DNA of 64,000 nucleotides from Halalkalibacter wakoensis JCM 9140 (GTDB lineage: Bacteria > Bacillota > Bacilli > Bacillales > Bacillaceae_D). The notes under the pieces were generated by a model. That model saw only the letters and a list, made by a program, of their open reading frames with translations. It was not told the origin of the DNA and searched no databases. Below, one piece after another: positions 55,486 to 63,834 of this stretch (its first letter is position 1; each line of letters begins with the position of its first letter). The position numbers and the translations under genes are program-made. Where the stretch lies: contig NZ_BAUT01000010.1 in the NCBI RefSeq assembly GCF_000513095.1, positions 25,637 to 89,636 of the forward strand. Direction: 5' to 3'.

Positions 55486-57317
55486 ATGGTTGTATTGAAA
55501 TTGCAGAGCCAGTTGGTGTCATAGCAGGAGTAACACCAGTTACGAATCCAACGTCCACAACGATGTTTAAAGCTCTAATTTCGATTAAAACAAGAAACCC
55601 AATCGTTTTTGCTTTTCATCCATCTGCTCAAAAATGCAGCAGCGAAGCAGCTCGTATTTTGAGAGATGCAGCGATTTTGGCTGGAGCACCTGAACATTGT
55701 ATTCAATGGATTGAAACTCCATCTGTAGAAGCAACGAAAGCACTGAGAATCATGAAAAAACAGCATTGGTGTTAGCGACGGGTGGGGCTGGAATGGTGAA
55801 GTCTGCTTACAGTACAGGGAAACCTGCGTTAGGAGTCGGACCTGGAAACGTTCCTTGTTACATTGAGAAAACAGCTAATGTGAAACGTGCAGTAAACGAC
55901 CTAATTTTATCAAAAACGTTTGATAATGGTATGATTTGTGCATCTGAACAAGCTGTCATTATCGATCATGACATTTATGAAGAAGCAAAACGAGAACTGA
56001 TAGCAAATAAGTGTTATTTCTTAAATGACAAAGAACGAGCAAAAGTAGAGAGCTGGTTATCAATGAAACAACGTGTGCGGTAAATGCGGATATTGTTGGT
56101 AAATCTGCTGCTTTTATTGCTAATCTCGCTGGTGTTACGGTACCAGAGGATACAAAAATATTACTAGCTGAATTAAAAGGTGTTGGACCACAATATCCGT
56201 TATCTAGAGAAAAACTTAGTCCTGTACTGGCGTGCTACCGTGTGCGGACAACCGAAGAAGGTATGAAAAGAGCAGAAGAGATGCTTGAATTCGGCGGACT
56301 GGGTCATTCAGCTGTCATTCATACGAATGATGAAGACCTTATTCGTCAGTATGGATTGAGAATGAAAGCATGCCGAATCATTGTTAATGCTCCATCTTCT
56401 CAAGGTGCCATTGGTGATATTTATAATGCCTTCTTGCCATCACTCACATTAGGCTGTGGTTCTTACGGGAAGAACTCAGTTTCTTCTAATGTGAAAAAGC
56501 ACAGTTTGTTGCGATTCCAACTACTTCTGGAACAGGATCTGAAGTAACATCTTTCTATGTTATTACAGACAAAAATCAGAACATTAAATATCCCCTAGCA
56601 GATTATGAATTAACACCAGATGTTGCCATCATTGATCCGCAATTTGTCATGACTGTTCCCAAACATGTCACAGCGGATACGGGAATGGATGTTTTAACCC
56701 ATGCGATTGAAGCATATGTGTCTGTTATGGCAAATGATTACACAGATGGACTGGCGATTAAAGTAATTCAACTTGTTTTTGAATATTTACCTCGTGCATA
56801 CGAAAAAGGGAATGATGAGGTGGCAAGGGAAAAAATGCATAATGCCTCAACGATAGCGGGTATGGCTTTTGCTAATGCGTTTCTTGGAATCAACCATAGT
56901 TTGGCACACAAACTAGGGGCGGAGTTTCATATAGCCCATGGGCGTTCAAATACCATTTTAATGCCGCATGTTATTCGTTATAATGCGAAAAAGCCGACTA
57001 AGTTTGCTACATTCCCTAAATACGAGCATTTTGTTGCGGATAAACGCTATGCTGAAATTGCGAGAATCCATGGGTTGCCGGCGAATACGACAGAAGAAGG
57101 GGTAGAGAGTCTCGTTCAAGCGATTGTTAAGCTTGCAAAAGAGATGGATATTCCGATGAGCATTAAAGAAAACGGTGTTGATGAGAAAGTCTTTGAGAGT
57201 AAGGTTGAATATCTCGCAGAACGTGCTTTTGAAGATCAATGTACTACAGCAAATCCAAAGCTCCCATTGGTAAGTGAATTTACGGAAGTGTATAAATTAG
57301 CTTTTAAAGGTATTTAA
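55486..57317 (+). pseudogene. adhE: Bifunctional acetaldehyde-CoA/alcohol dehydrogenase AdhE, remnant
   Basis: A normal AdhE has about 870 residues. Here a good ribosome-binding site and ATG are joined directly to the middle of the aldehyde dehydrogenase domain (IEIAEPVGVIAGVTPVTNP), out of frame, so about the first 105 residues are lost. Frame changes occur near 55747 and 56052. After SYGKNSVSSNVKK (about 56500) about 140 residues are missing, and the text resumes at FVAIPTTSGTGSEVT. The iron-ADH end, with NHSLAHKLGAEFHIAHGRSN, is complete. No functional enzyme can be made. The operator and terminator survive. Confidence 0.93.
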
Positions 57318-57326
57318 GTAAGTAGT

Positions 57327-57372
57327 AGAAGAACCAATTCCGTTTGAAATGGAATTGGTTCTTCTTTTTATA
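57327..57372. terminator. Terminator of adhE and of the HPr-like gene
   Basis: A perfect 15-bp stem AGAAGAACCAATTCC / GGAATTGGTTCTTCT is followed by T-rich sequence, between convergent genes. Confidence 0.9.
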
Positions 57373-57613
57373 TTTTTTCAAAATAACCAGTGGAAAGCAA
57401 TGCTTCAATTCCCGCTGTACTGTGACTATCACTAACTGTTAACTCAATTTCTTGATTAGGTTTTAGGGAAATAGCTATTAAACCTAACAAACTTTTAGCA
57501 TCAATTTCCCAATGTCCTTTTTTAATTAAGATTGTTTCAGAAAACTCACTTGCTTTGTTCACTAAAACACTTGCACTCTCTGCATAAATAGGCTCCAATA
57601 CCTTTACACGCAT
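57368..57613 (-). CDS. HPr-like protein without the phosphorylatable histidine
   Basis: This 81-residue protein starts at ATG 57613 after GGGAG (the frame to 57748 has no site). It aligns with HPr: the active-site IHARPA becomes IYAESA (Tyr10 for His15), while the regulatory serine region is kept (DAKSLLGLIAIS, S41 for Ser46), followed by PNQEIELTVSD. Thus it cannot carry PTS phosphate but could be a target of HPr kinase, like Crh, which has Gln at that place. A role in CcpA-type regulation is inference. Confidence 0.7.
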   Translation of the reverse strand: MRVKVLEPIYAESASVLVNKASEFSETILIKKGHWEIDAKSLLGLIAISLKPNQEIELTVSDSHSTAGIEALLSTGYFEKI

Positions 57614-57808
57614 GGTATTCCCACTCCCTTTCATTTTTAAAGAAAAATGAAATCTTACTGTTACTACTATATAAAGTAATGGAGGGAAAAATGACTTCCC
57701 GCAAAAAAGAAAGCTGTGAGAAACAATAACAAAAGTTAAAGTTGACATCTATTTAACAGAAATTTTTTTCATGGTACACTATATCCAATAATAGGTAAGG
57801 GGTGTAAT

Positions 57809-58543
57809 ATGGAAAAGCAAATAAAATTAGTTGCCATTGATATGGACGGAACCCTTCTTAATAACCGTCATGAAATCTCTTTAGCCAACCGTAAGGCAAT
57901 CAAAGAAGCGGAAGCAAAAGGTGTTCATGTTGTCATTAGTACAGGAAGAACAAGGATGACTTGTGATGAGCTTGTGAATTCTTTAGAGCTTAGTTCCTAT
58001 TTAATCACCGTAAACGGTAGTGAAATCTGGAATCATGAAAGAGAACTTTTGGAAAGAAGTTTGTTACATACAAAGCACATTGAAAATATGTGGAAGTTGA
58101 AAGAAACTCATCAAACATTTTGCTGGGCAGCTTCTGTTGACCAAGTTTGGAGAGAAGAGTTTCCGGAAGACTTAACGAAGCATGAATGGATGAAATTCGG
58201 TTTTGACATTAAAGATGATGAAATAAGGAAGTTAATTTTAGAAGAACTATCGAAAAATAAGGAACTTGAAATCACAAATTCTAGTCCAACGAATCTTGAG
58301 ATTAATGCAGTAGGTGTAAACAAAGCTAATGCCATTCAAAAAGTGTGTGCTCGGATTGGAATTACGATGGATCAAGTTCTAGCAATTGGTGATAGTTTAA
58401 ATGATTTAGCTATGATTAAAGAGGCTGGAATCGGAGTAGCGATGGGAAATGCTCAACCTTTCGTCAAAGAATCAGCTGATTGGGTTACAACAACGAATAA
58501 CGAAGATGGGGTTGCCAAAGCGATCGAAAAATGGGTTATCTAA
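57809..58543 (+). CDS. Cof-type HAD-superfamily phosphatase
   Basis: This 244-residue protein has motif I AIDMDGTLL (nucleophile D11, D13), motif II ISTGRTR, motif III Lys in NKANAIQ and motif IV GDSLNDLAMI. The C2 cap is slightly short compared with the usual 270 residues. Members dephosphorylate sugar phosphates, FMN or PLP, so the substrate is not fixed. AAGGGG precedes the ATG. Confidence 0.88.
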   Translation: MEKQIKLVAIDMDGTLLNNRHEISLANRKAIKEAEAKGVHVVISTGRTRMTCDELVNSLELSSYLITVNGSEIWNHERELLERSLLHTKHIENMWKLKETHQTFCWAASVDQVWREEFPEDLTKHEWMKFGFDIKDDEIRKLILEELSKNKELEITNSSPTNLEINAVGVNKANAIQKVCARIGITMDQVLAIGDSLNDLAMIKEAGIGVAMGNAQPFVKESADWVTTTNNEDGVAKAIEKWVI

Positions 58544-58548
58544 TGTAA

Positions 58549-58586
58549 GGGAACTGAAAAGTCGTTTTTTACTTTTCAGTTCCCTT
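58549..58586 (+). terminator. Terminator of the HAD gene; first copy of a repeat
   Basis: GGGAACTGAAAAGT pairs with ACTTTTCAGTTCCC across an 8-nt loop. Bases 58554-58586 recur exactly at 58688-58720. Confidence 0.88.
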
Positions 58587-58596
58587 AAAGCAATGC

Positions 58597-58673
58597 GCGG
58601 AGCCACTGCCTCTTTTAAAAGCCTGCTATGAGCGGGTTTCTCGTAGCAGGCGAGCAGTGTGCGGAGCCATTGC
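58597..58673 (+). repeat. Structured element between two identical hairpins
   Basis: Direct repeats GCGGAGCCAYTGC (58597-58609 and 58661-58673) flank a compound stem: CACTGC / GCAGTG outside and GCCTGCTATGAG / CTCGTAGCAGGC inside. It is more G+C-rich than its surroundings and holds no coding frame I can support. Confidence 0.6.
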
Positions 58674-58687
58674 AGCTTAATCGAACA

Positions 58688-58725
58688 CTGAAAAGTCGTT
58701 TTTTACTTTTCAGTTCCCTTTTTTG
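58688..58725. repeat. Second copy of the 33-nt hairpin repeat
   Basis: Bases 58688-58720 are identical to 58554-58586. The stem ACTGAAAAGT / ACTTTTCAGT is followed by TTTTTT, so this copy also reads as a terminator. Confidence 0.85.
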
Positions 58726-58736
58726 TTATACAAAAA

Positions 58737-59482
58737 TTAATTATAGACTTTAACCTTCACTTCTTGAACGCCCCAATTCAGAGCATCTTGTCTATCAGGG
58801 ATAAATAAATCAATTTTATTCCCTTGAATAGCACCTCCAGTGTCTCCTGCTACGGCATGGACATACCCTTCCACGTACACGTTAGACCCTAAAGGAATAA
58901 CATCACAGGATCAACAGAAATCACTTTTTTGTCTGGATTGTCTATTAAATTCAAACCTGTAGCGGTAATTCCTGTACAACCATTACAAGAGGCTGTATAG
59001 GCCGTAGCTGTCATCGTTAACTCTTTAGCCACCTCTTCATTGCTTGATTGACTTTTTTCTGTTGTTGAAGTGTTTTCCTGCTTCTGTTCCTTTGTCCCGT
59101 TAATCGTTAAAGTTGTCCCAGCAACGATTACATGTGGATTAGCAATTTCATTCCAATCTTGAAGGTTTGCAACCGTTATACCATCAAATTTTCTAGAAAT
59201 GGATGAAAGTGTATCCCCAGGCTGAATGGTGTATTGTTCGGTTGGATTGACATCCTCTATTTCCTCTTCGGTCACTTGTAAACGATCACCAGGATGAATC
59301 AAATTACTTGAAAGATTGTTCCAAGACTTTAACTGATTCACTTCTACTTGATGTTTATTTGCAATAGACCATAATGTATCTCCTTTAGTTACGGTTACTT
59401 CTTCTGCAGCTACATTTACTCCAAAACCTAAAGTGCCAACTAATGTAGCAATTGTAGCGATTGATACGATGTTCTTTTTCAT
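58737..59482 (-). pseudogene. Secreted LysM-3D domain protein (YocH/YuiC-like), frameshifted
   Basis: The frame from ATG 59482 (after TGGAGG) has a signal peptide ending near residue 26 (VNVAA-EE), two LysM modules (VTKGDTLWSIANKH and TIQPGDTLSSISRKF) and the start of a 3D domain (MTATAYTAS). Near 58905 the frame is lost; the next frame continues VIPLGSNVYVEGY, AVAGDTGGAIQGNKIDLF (the three catalytic-type Asp residues) to a stop at 58737. Repaired, it has about 248 residues, like peptidoglycan hydrolase YocH. The single lesion leaves real loss or sequencing error both possible. Confidence 0.85.
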
Positions 59483-59710
59483 AAATTGAACCTCCAAATC
59501 TATTACTTTCTGAGGTGATTCTATCATGAAATGTTGGAATCCAAAGAACAGGCTAATTACAGTTTTATTGCAGATGTATGGGAAAGTTTGTACAAATTTG
59601 GAGAAGATTGAACTTCAGCATGGAGATTGGGTTATTCTTTTAACAGGATGTGTTACAATAAATTTGATTTTTCGCCGTTATTATTCTGTTCTATTTGAAA
59701 GGAAATGCTT

Positions 59711-60403
59711 ATGGCACAACAAAAAATTTTAATTGTTGAAGATGAAGCCAATATTGCTCGAGTCATTCAACTTGAACTTGAGCATGAAGGTTATACGACA
59801 TGCATTGCTGAAGATGGATCAAAGGCAATAGAAAAAATAACAACAGATTCATGGTCACTTGTATTACTTGATGTGATGCTACCTTCATTAAGTGGCATCG
59901 AAGTGTTGCGACGTATGCGCTCTTTAGAGGACCAAACCCCTGTTATTTTGTTAACTGCTCGAGATACGGTTGTTGATAAGGTGACAGGTTTAGATCAGGG
60001 TGCAAATGATTATATAACAAAACCATTTGAGATTGAGGAATTGCTTGCGAGAATACGAGCATGTTTACGCGTGCATTCGAATGTAGAAGACCGTCAAATG
60101 TCGTCTCTGATAACATTGGGTAATTTAACAGTCAGTGAACAAACACGTGAAGTGAAAAGAGGCGAGGTCGAGATTAACTTAACCCCACGTGAGTTTGATC
60201 TACTTGTCTATCTTTTAACACATCAAAAGCAAGTTCTAAACAGAGAACAAATCCTTGAGAAAGTCTGGGGGTTTGATTACTTCGGTGATACAAACGTAGT
60301 CGATGTGTATGTTCGATATTTGCGACAGAAAATTGATAAGCCCTTTACAGAGCCACTTATTCATACAGTGCGTGGAGTTGGTTATGTGATGAAGGAAACG
60401 TGA
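59711..60403 (+). CDS. OmpR/PhoB-family response regulator
   Basis: This 230-residue regulator has a receiver with D54 (VLLDVMLP) and Lys in ITKPFEIEE, followed by a winged-helix domain (LTPREFDLLVYLLTHQKQVL, NVVDVYVRYLRQKID, HTVRGVGYVM). ATG 59711 is chosen over 59705 for spacing from GAAAGGA. It overlaps nothing and is followed after 1 nt by the kinase gene. Confidence 0.93.
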   Translation: MAQQKILIVEDEANIARVIQLELEHEGYTTCIAEDGSKAIEKITTDSWSLVLLDVMLPSLSGIEVLRRMRSLEDQTPVILLTARDTVVDKVTGLDQGANDYITKPFEIEELLARIRACLRVHSNVEDRQMSSLITLGNLTVSEQTREVKRGEVEINLTPREFDLLVYLLTHQKQVLNREQILEKVWGFDYFGDTNVVDVYVRYLRQKIDKPFTEPLIHTVRGVGYVMKET

Positions 60404-60404
60404 T

Positions 60405-61790
60405 ATGAGTATTTCTCGAAGAATTGCGTGGTTTTCTACAGTTTGGTTATTTGTTTTATTACTAGTTATCAATGGAGGAGTTTACTTTTTATTTAAGTAT
60501 TATACTTCTGAGGCTGAGTTGCAGCGTGTGACGGCACAAGCGCAATCAATTTCGGAAGCAATCCGACCAGATCGAGGCTTATCTACAGGGCAAACAGAAT
60601 TGCTCACTGCCTATGTGCCGGGTGATGGAATGATTCGTATTATTCGAAATGACAATAGCGAGGCAATCACGATTACGAAGGATCCATCTTTTCGGTCGAT
60701 ACCTCGAAACTATACGACAGCACAGCAGACAGAACAAATGCTTCACGATAACCAAACATTTGCAATTGCTTGGTTTCCCGTTATTTGGAATGATGGTTCT
60801 ATTGTGACATTACAATATGTTGAACGAATGGATACGTATGAATCAACTTTATCTATATTAAGAATTGTGTTACTAATTTCTTCTCTTCTTATTATGGTAC
60901 CTGCTTTTTTGGCAGGTCGAACGTTGAGTCAGTTGTTAGTAAAACCAATACAATCATTAACAGAGACAATGGAATCCATAAGAAAAAGCGGTAGTTTCCA
61001 ACGAATTCACATAGAAAATAAATCAAATGACGAGCTGGACCAAATGGGACATACGTTTAATAAAATGATCGAAATGCTTGAGAATAACTACGAAAAACAA
61101 CAGCAATTTGTGTCAGATGCTTCACATGAATTACGAACACCGTTAACCGTAATCGAGAGTTATTCACGCATGTTAAAACGTTGGGGGATGTCTGATCCAG
61201 ACAGGTTAAAAGAAGCTGTTGATGCGATCTATGATGAATCACAACGAATGAAAGGACTTACCATACAAATGCTTTCCTTAGCTTCTGGAGAGCTTGATCA
61301 ATCATTAGAGTTAAAAGAAATAGATCTTAGCTTGCTAACAAAAGAAACGTCCAAAAAGCTAAAACAAGTGTATGAGCGAGAAATCACGGTAGAAGCATGT
61401 GAGCCAACCATCATACTGGCGGATGATGCTAAGATGAAACAACTCTTAGTGATTTTATTAGAAAATGGTTTGAAATATAGTAGCGATGAACTGAGAATTA
61501 TCCTGTCAAGAGTAGAAGGCTACGTAAAGGTTGAAGTGTCTGACCGTGGGATTGGCATCCCTAATCAAGACATTCCACACATTTTCGAACGTTTTTTTCG
61601 TGTGGATCAAGCAAGAAGTCGAAAAACTGGAGGCAGTGGCCTTGGGTTAGCCATTGCGAAGACGATTGTCGATGCTCATGGTGGAAAAATTACTGTAAAA
61701 AGTCAAGAACAGGTTGGGACAACATTTACGATCTTACTTCCAGATTTACAACGTAAGGTGATCAGAGATGAGGGAAAAGATAATGAGTAA
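60405..61790 (+). CDS. Sensor histidine kinase (ArlS/CssS/YclK-like layout)
   Basis: This 461-residue kinase has TM1 (about 10-30), an extracellular sensor region (31-150), TM2 (about 151-172), HAMP (173-228), HisKA with H241 (ASHELRTPLTVIESY), and HATPase (SDRGIGIP, GGSGLGLAIAKTIV). The partner regulator is directly upstream. It overlaps the PepSY gene start by 8 nt. The signal is unknown. Confidence 0.92.
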   Translation: MSISRRIAWFSTVWLFVLLLVINGGVYFLFKYYTSEAELQRVTAQAQSISEAIRPDRGLSTGQTELLTAYVPGDGMIRIIRNDNSEAITITKDPSFRSIPRNYTTAQQTEQMLHDNQTFAIAWFPVIWNDGSIVTLQYVERMDTYESTLSILRIVLLISSLLIMVPAFLAGRTLSQLLVKPIQSLTETMESIRKSGSFQRIHIENKSNDELDQMGHTFNKMIEMLENNYEKQQQFVSDASHELRTPLTVIESYSRMLKRWGMSDPDRLKEAVDAIYDESQRMKGLTIQMLSLASGELDQSLELKEIDLSLLTKETSKKLKQVYEREITVEACEPTIILADDAKMKQLLVILLENGLKYSSDELRIILSRVEGYVKVEVSDRGIGIPNQDIPHIFERFFRVDQARSRKTGGSGLGLAIAKTIVDAHGGKITVKSQEQVGTTFTILLPDLQRKVIRDEGKDNE

Positions 61791-62526
61791 ATGGAAAAAT
61801 ATTGCATTGATTGTGGTTGCTTTGGGTATTTTCTCCGTAGTTGTCATGTCTGTTCTCCTTCCTACTCAAGAAACGATGAATGAAGATGAAGTAAAAGAGT
61901 GGATACTGGAACAGTATGGGGGAACAATTCTTTCTATTCAAGAGTCCGAACAGTTTGGACAACTCCAATATCATCTTCACTTATTGTCTGAAGATCGTTA
62001 TTATGAAATTAAAGTCGATCCATTTAATCAATTGATTTTATCTTTAGAGCCTAGCTCAGGACTTGGTGAAGGCAATGAGCCAATCGTTGGTGGTGCTCCG
62101 GAACAAATACTTCTAAGCCAACAGGAATTGAGAAACATTGTCCAACAAGAGTTCGGCGATAAAGTAACCATCTTTGAAGTGGAGCTTATGGAACAAGAAG
62201 GAAATCCTGTTTATCGATTGTCATTTCAACAAGGTGAAGGGACAGGTGAAATTCTTCTTGATGCCCAAACAGGAGAAGTCCTTTTCTATTCCTTACAAGA
62301 AAATTCAATGGTACATGAAAAAGAACAAGTTCTTATAGGTGAAGCAGAAGCTGAAAGAATAGCACTTCTTCATGTTGAAGGAGTAGTAGATGATGTTGAT
62401 CTCGATGAAGAAAATGGGCGACTTGTTTATGAGGTTGAGGTGGAGATAGAAGCAGAAGATCTTGAAGCTGATGTTATTATAGATGCGATAACTGGAGAAG
62501 TAATTGCGATCAGATGGGAAGATTAG
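61783..62526 (+). CDS. Membrane-anchored triple-PepSY protein
   Basis: This 247-residue protein starts at ATG 61783 (after GAGGGA), inside the kinase gene's end. One N-terminal membrane helix (about 5-23) is followed by three PepSY-like modules: about 30-88, 112-172 and 178-247, the last two ending in the usual DAxTGEV motif. It is strongly acidic. PepSY domains are thought to inhibit proteases or chaperone exported proteins. Being cotranscribed with the kinase, it may modulate its sensor region. Confidence 0.85.
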   Translation: MSKWKNIALIVVALGIFSVVVMSVLLPTQETMNEDEVKEWILEQYGGTILSIQESEQFGQLQYHLHLLSEDRYYEIKVDPFNQLILSLEPSSGLGEGNEPIVGGAPEQILLSQQELRNIVQQEFGDKVTIFEVELMEQEGNPVYRLSFQQGEGTGEILLDAQTGEVLFYSLQENSMVHEKEQVLIGEAEAERIALLHVEGVVDDVDLDEENGRLVYEVEVEIEAEDLEADVIIDAITGEVIAIRWED

Positions 62527-62554
62527 AAGCAACTAGGTAGACTGGTTGCTTTTT
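62527..62554 (+). terminator. Terminator of the two-component-PepSY operon
   Basis: AAGCAAC / GTTGCTT with an 11-nt loop is followed by TTT. Confidence 0.75.
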
Positions 62555-62571
62555 GATTTCTCTTCTATTCC

Positions 62572-62589
62572 TTCTCATGAAATTCTCAT
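62572..62589 (+). promoter_or_regulatory. Candidate direct-repeat operator upstream of the second PepSY gene
   Basis: TTCTCAT occurs at 62572-62578 and again at 62583-62589, an exact 11-nt period, which is the geometry of OmpR-family response-regulator sites. A TATGAT -10 lies at 62622-62627, with no good -35, as for an activated promoter. Confidence 0.5.
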
Positions 62590-62657
62590 TTTCCTCTCCA
62601 ACTGTTATCAGAAAGAGTAGGTATGATGAATTTGAATGAGATAAGGAGGAATGAATT

Positions 62658-63239
62658 ATGAAAAAATGGATCGTGCTCGGTACAAGTTTACTAATAGCAG
62701 GTGGAACAGCAATAGGAGTTGCGTCTGCAGAAAAAAGCAGCCCAATCATTGCTTATGAATCAGCTATTGTTCTTGAAAAGGGTGTGGAAGAATCTGAAGG
62801 TAAATGGCTAAATAATCACGAAGTAACATCTCAAATAACAGAAGACCAAGCAGTTGCGATTGCATTGGACCTTTTACCAGGAAGAGTAAAAGAGGTGGAA
62901 CTTGATTCAGATGATGGTCGTTTACTTTATGAGATTGAAATCAAGTTTGAAGGAAATGATTATGATCTTGAGATTGATGCATTTACAGGGGAGATTGTAG
63001 AAATAGATGATAATTTATTGCAGACACCGATCGCAAAAGATGTAAAAGTCAATATAGAAGAAGCTAGAAACATCGCCCTAACATATATTGGTTCGGGAAG
63101 CATAGATGATATTGAACTTGAAGTTAAAAAGGGAAGGTACGTTTATGAAGTTGAAATTGAAGATGCAACCGGAGATGATGATGTCGACGTTTATATTGAT
63201 GCGAATACAGGAGAGGTTATTGGTGTAGATTGGGATTAA
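62658..63239 (+). CDS. Exported double-PepSY protein
   Basis: This 193-residue protein has a signal peptide (cleavage near residue 23, GVASA-EK) and two PepSY modules (about 60-117 and 132-193), each ending in DAxTGE. It is very acidic. AAGGAGG precedes the ATG. It is a paralogue of the neighbouring membrane-anchored protein but has its own promoter region after a terminator. Confidence 0.88.
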   Translation: MKKWIVLGTSLLIAGGTAIGVASAEKSSPIIAYESAIVLEKGVEESEGKWLNNHEVTSQITEDQAVAIALDLLPGRVKEVELDSDDGRLLYEIEIKFEGNDYDLEIDAFTGEIVEIDDNLLQTPIAKDVKVNIEEARNIALTYIGSGSIDDIELEVKKGRYVYEVEIEDATGDDDVDVYIDANTGEVIGVDWD

Positions 63240-63249
63240 GGCTAAAATG

Positions 63250-63287
63250 AGACTACTGAAAAAGGAATGCTTTCAGTAGTCTTTTTT
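63250..63287 (+). terminator. Terminator of the second PepSY gene
   Basis: A perfect 12-bp stem AGACTACTGAAA / TTTCAGTAGTCT is followed by T-run. Confidence 0.9.
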
Positions 63288-63443
63288 ATGGATTGGGAAG
63301 TGAATAGTAGTAACGTAAATCGTTAATCATTTTTTTTGTTTTTTTACACATAAACCCATACATCTATGAATAAATTGAATATAATTAATGTAAGTGCAAA
63401 AGTTGTATGTCAATCAACTTACATGTGCTAAGGAGGGTAAGCA

Positions 63444-63632
63444 ATGGATTATCTTATGTTTTGTGATCATTGTGGAATGCCCAAGCCAATTGTAGAGCAC
63501 ATCATGAGGGAGTACTTTTGGATTGCAAATCATGTTTACTGCAGTAATTGTGAAAAGCCGAATCAAATTCCAACGTATTTACAGGAGCTATCATTAGAAA
63601 TGCACAGAGATCGTTATAGAGATAGCGAATGA
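63444..63632 (+). CDS. Small zinc-ribbon-like protein
   Basis: This 62-residue protein contains FCDHCGMPKP and YCSNCEKPNQ, two CxxC pairs 26 residues apart that would bind one zinc. It has no other domain. AAGGAGG precedes the ATG. I do not recognise the family. Function could be nucleic-acid or protein binding. Confidence 0.7.
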   Translation: MDYLMFCDHCGMPKPIVEHIMREYFWIANHVYCSNCEKPNQIPTYLQELSLEMHRDRYRDSE

Positions 63633-63697
63633 TTGAAAAACGATTCATTATAGCCACATTTCCTCATGTAGGACAAGCGCCTACAGTGGCGTGGGTC

Positions 63698-63738
63698 AAA
63701 GAAGCATGTCGCTTTAAAGAGACATGTTTCTTTTTTTT
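63698..63738 (+). terminator. Terminator after the zinc-ribbon gene
   Basis: AAAGAAGCATGTC / GACATGTTTCTTT (one mismatch) is followed by T-run. Confidence 0.85.
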
Positions 63739-63834
63739 GTTAAAAGGATACAGGAGGAACTTTCTTGTTCAAGCATGAAAAGCTTAATTTTGTCATATGT
63801 ATCAAGACAAGCTTCAATAGAAAGGAGCAGGAAA

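Noticed and set aside
59526..59732. 68-residue plus-strand frame before the response regulator
   Set aside because: No good ribosome-binding site, no recognisable pattern, and it overlaps the regulator start; kept as intergenic.
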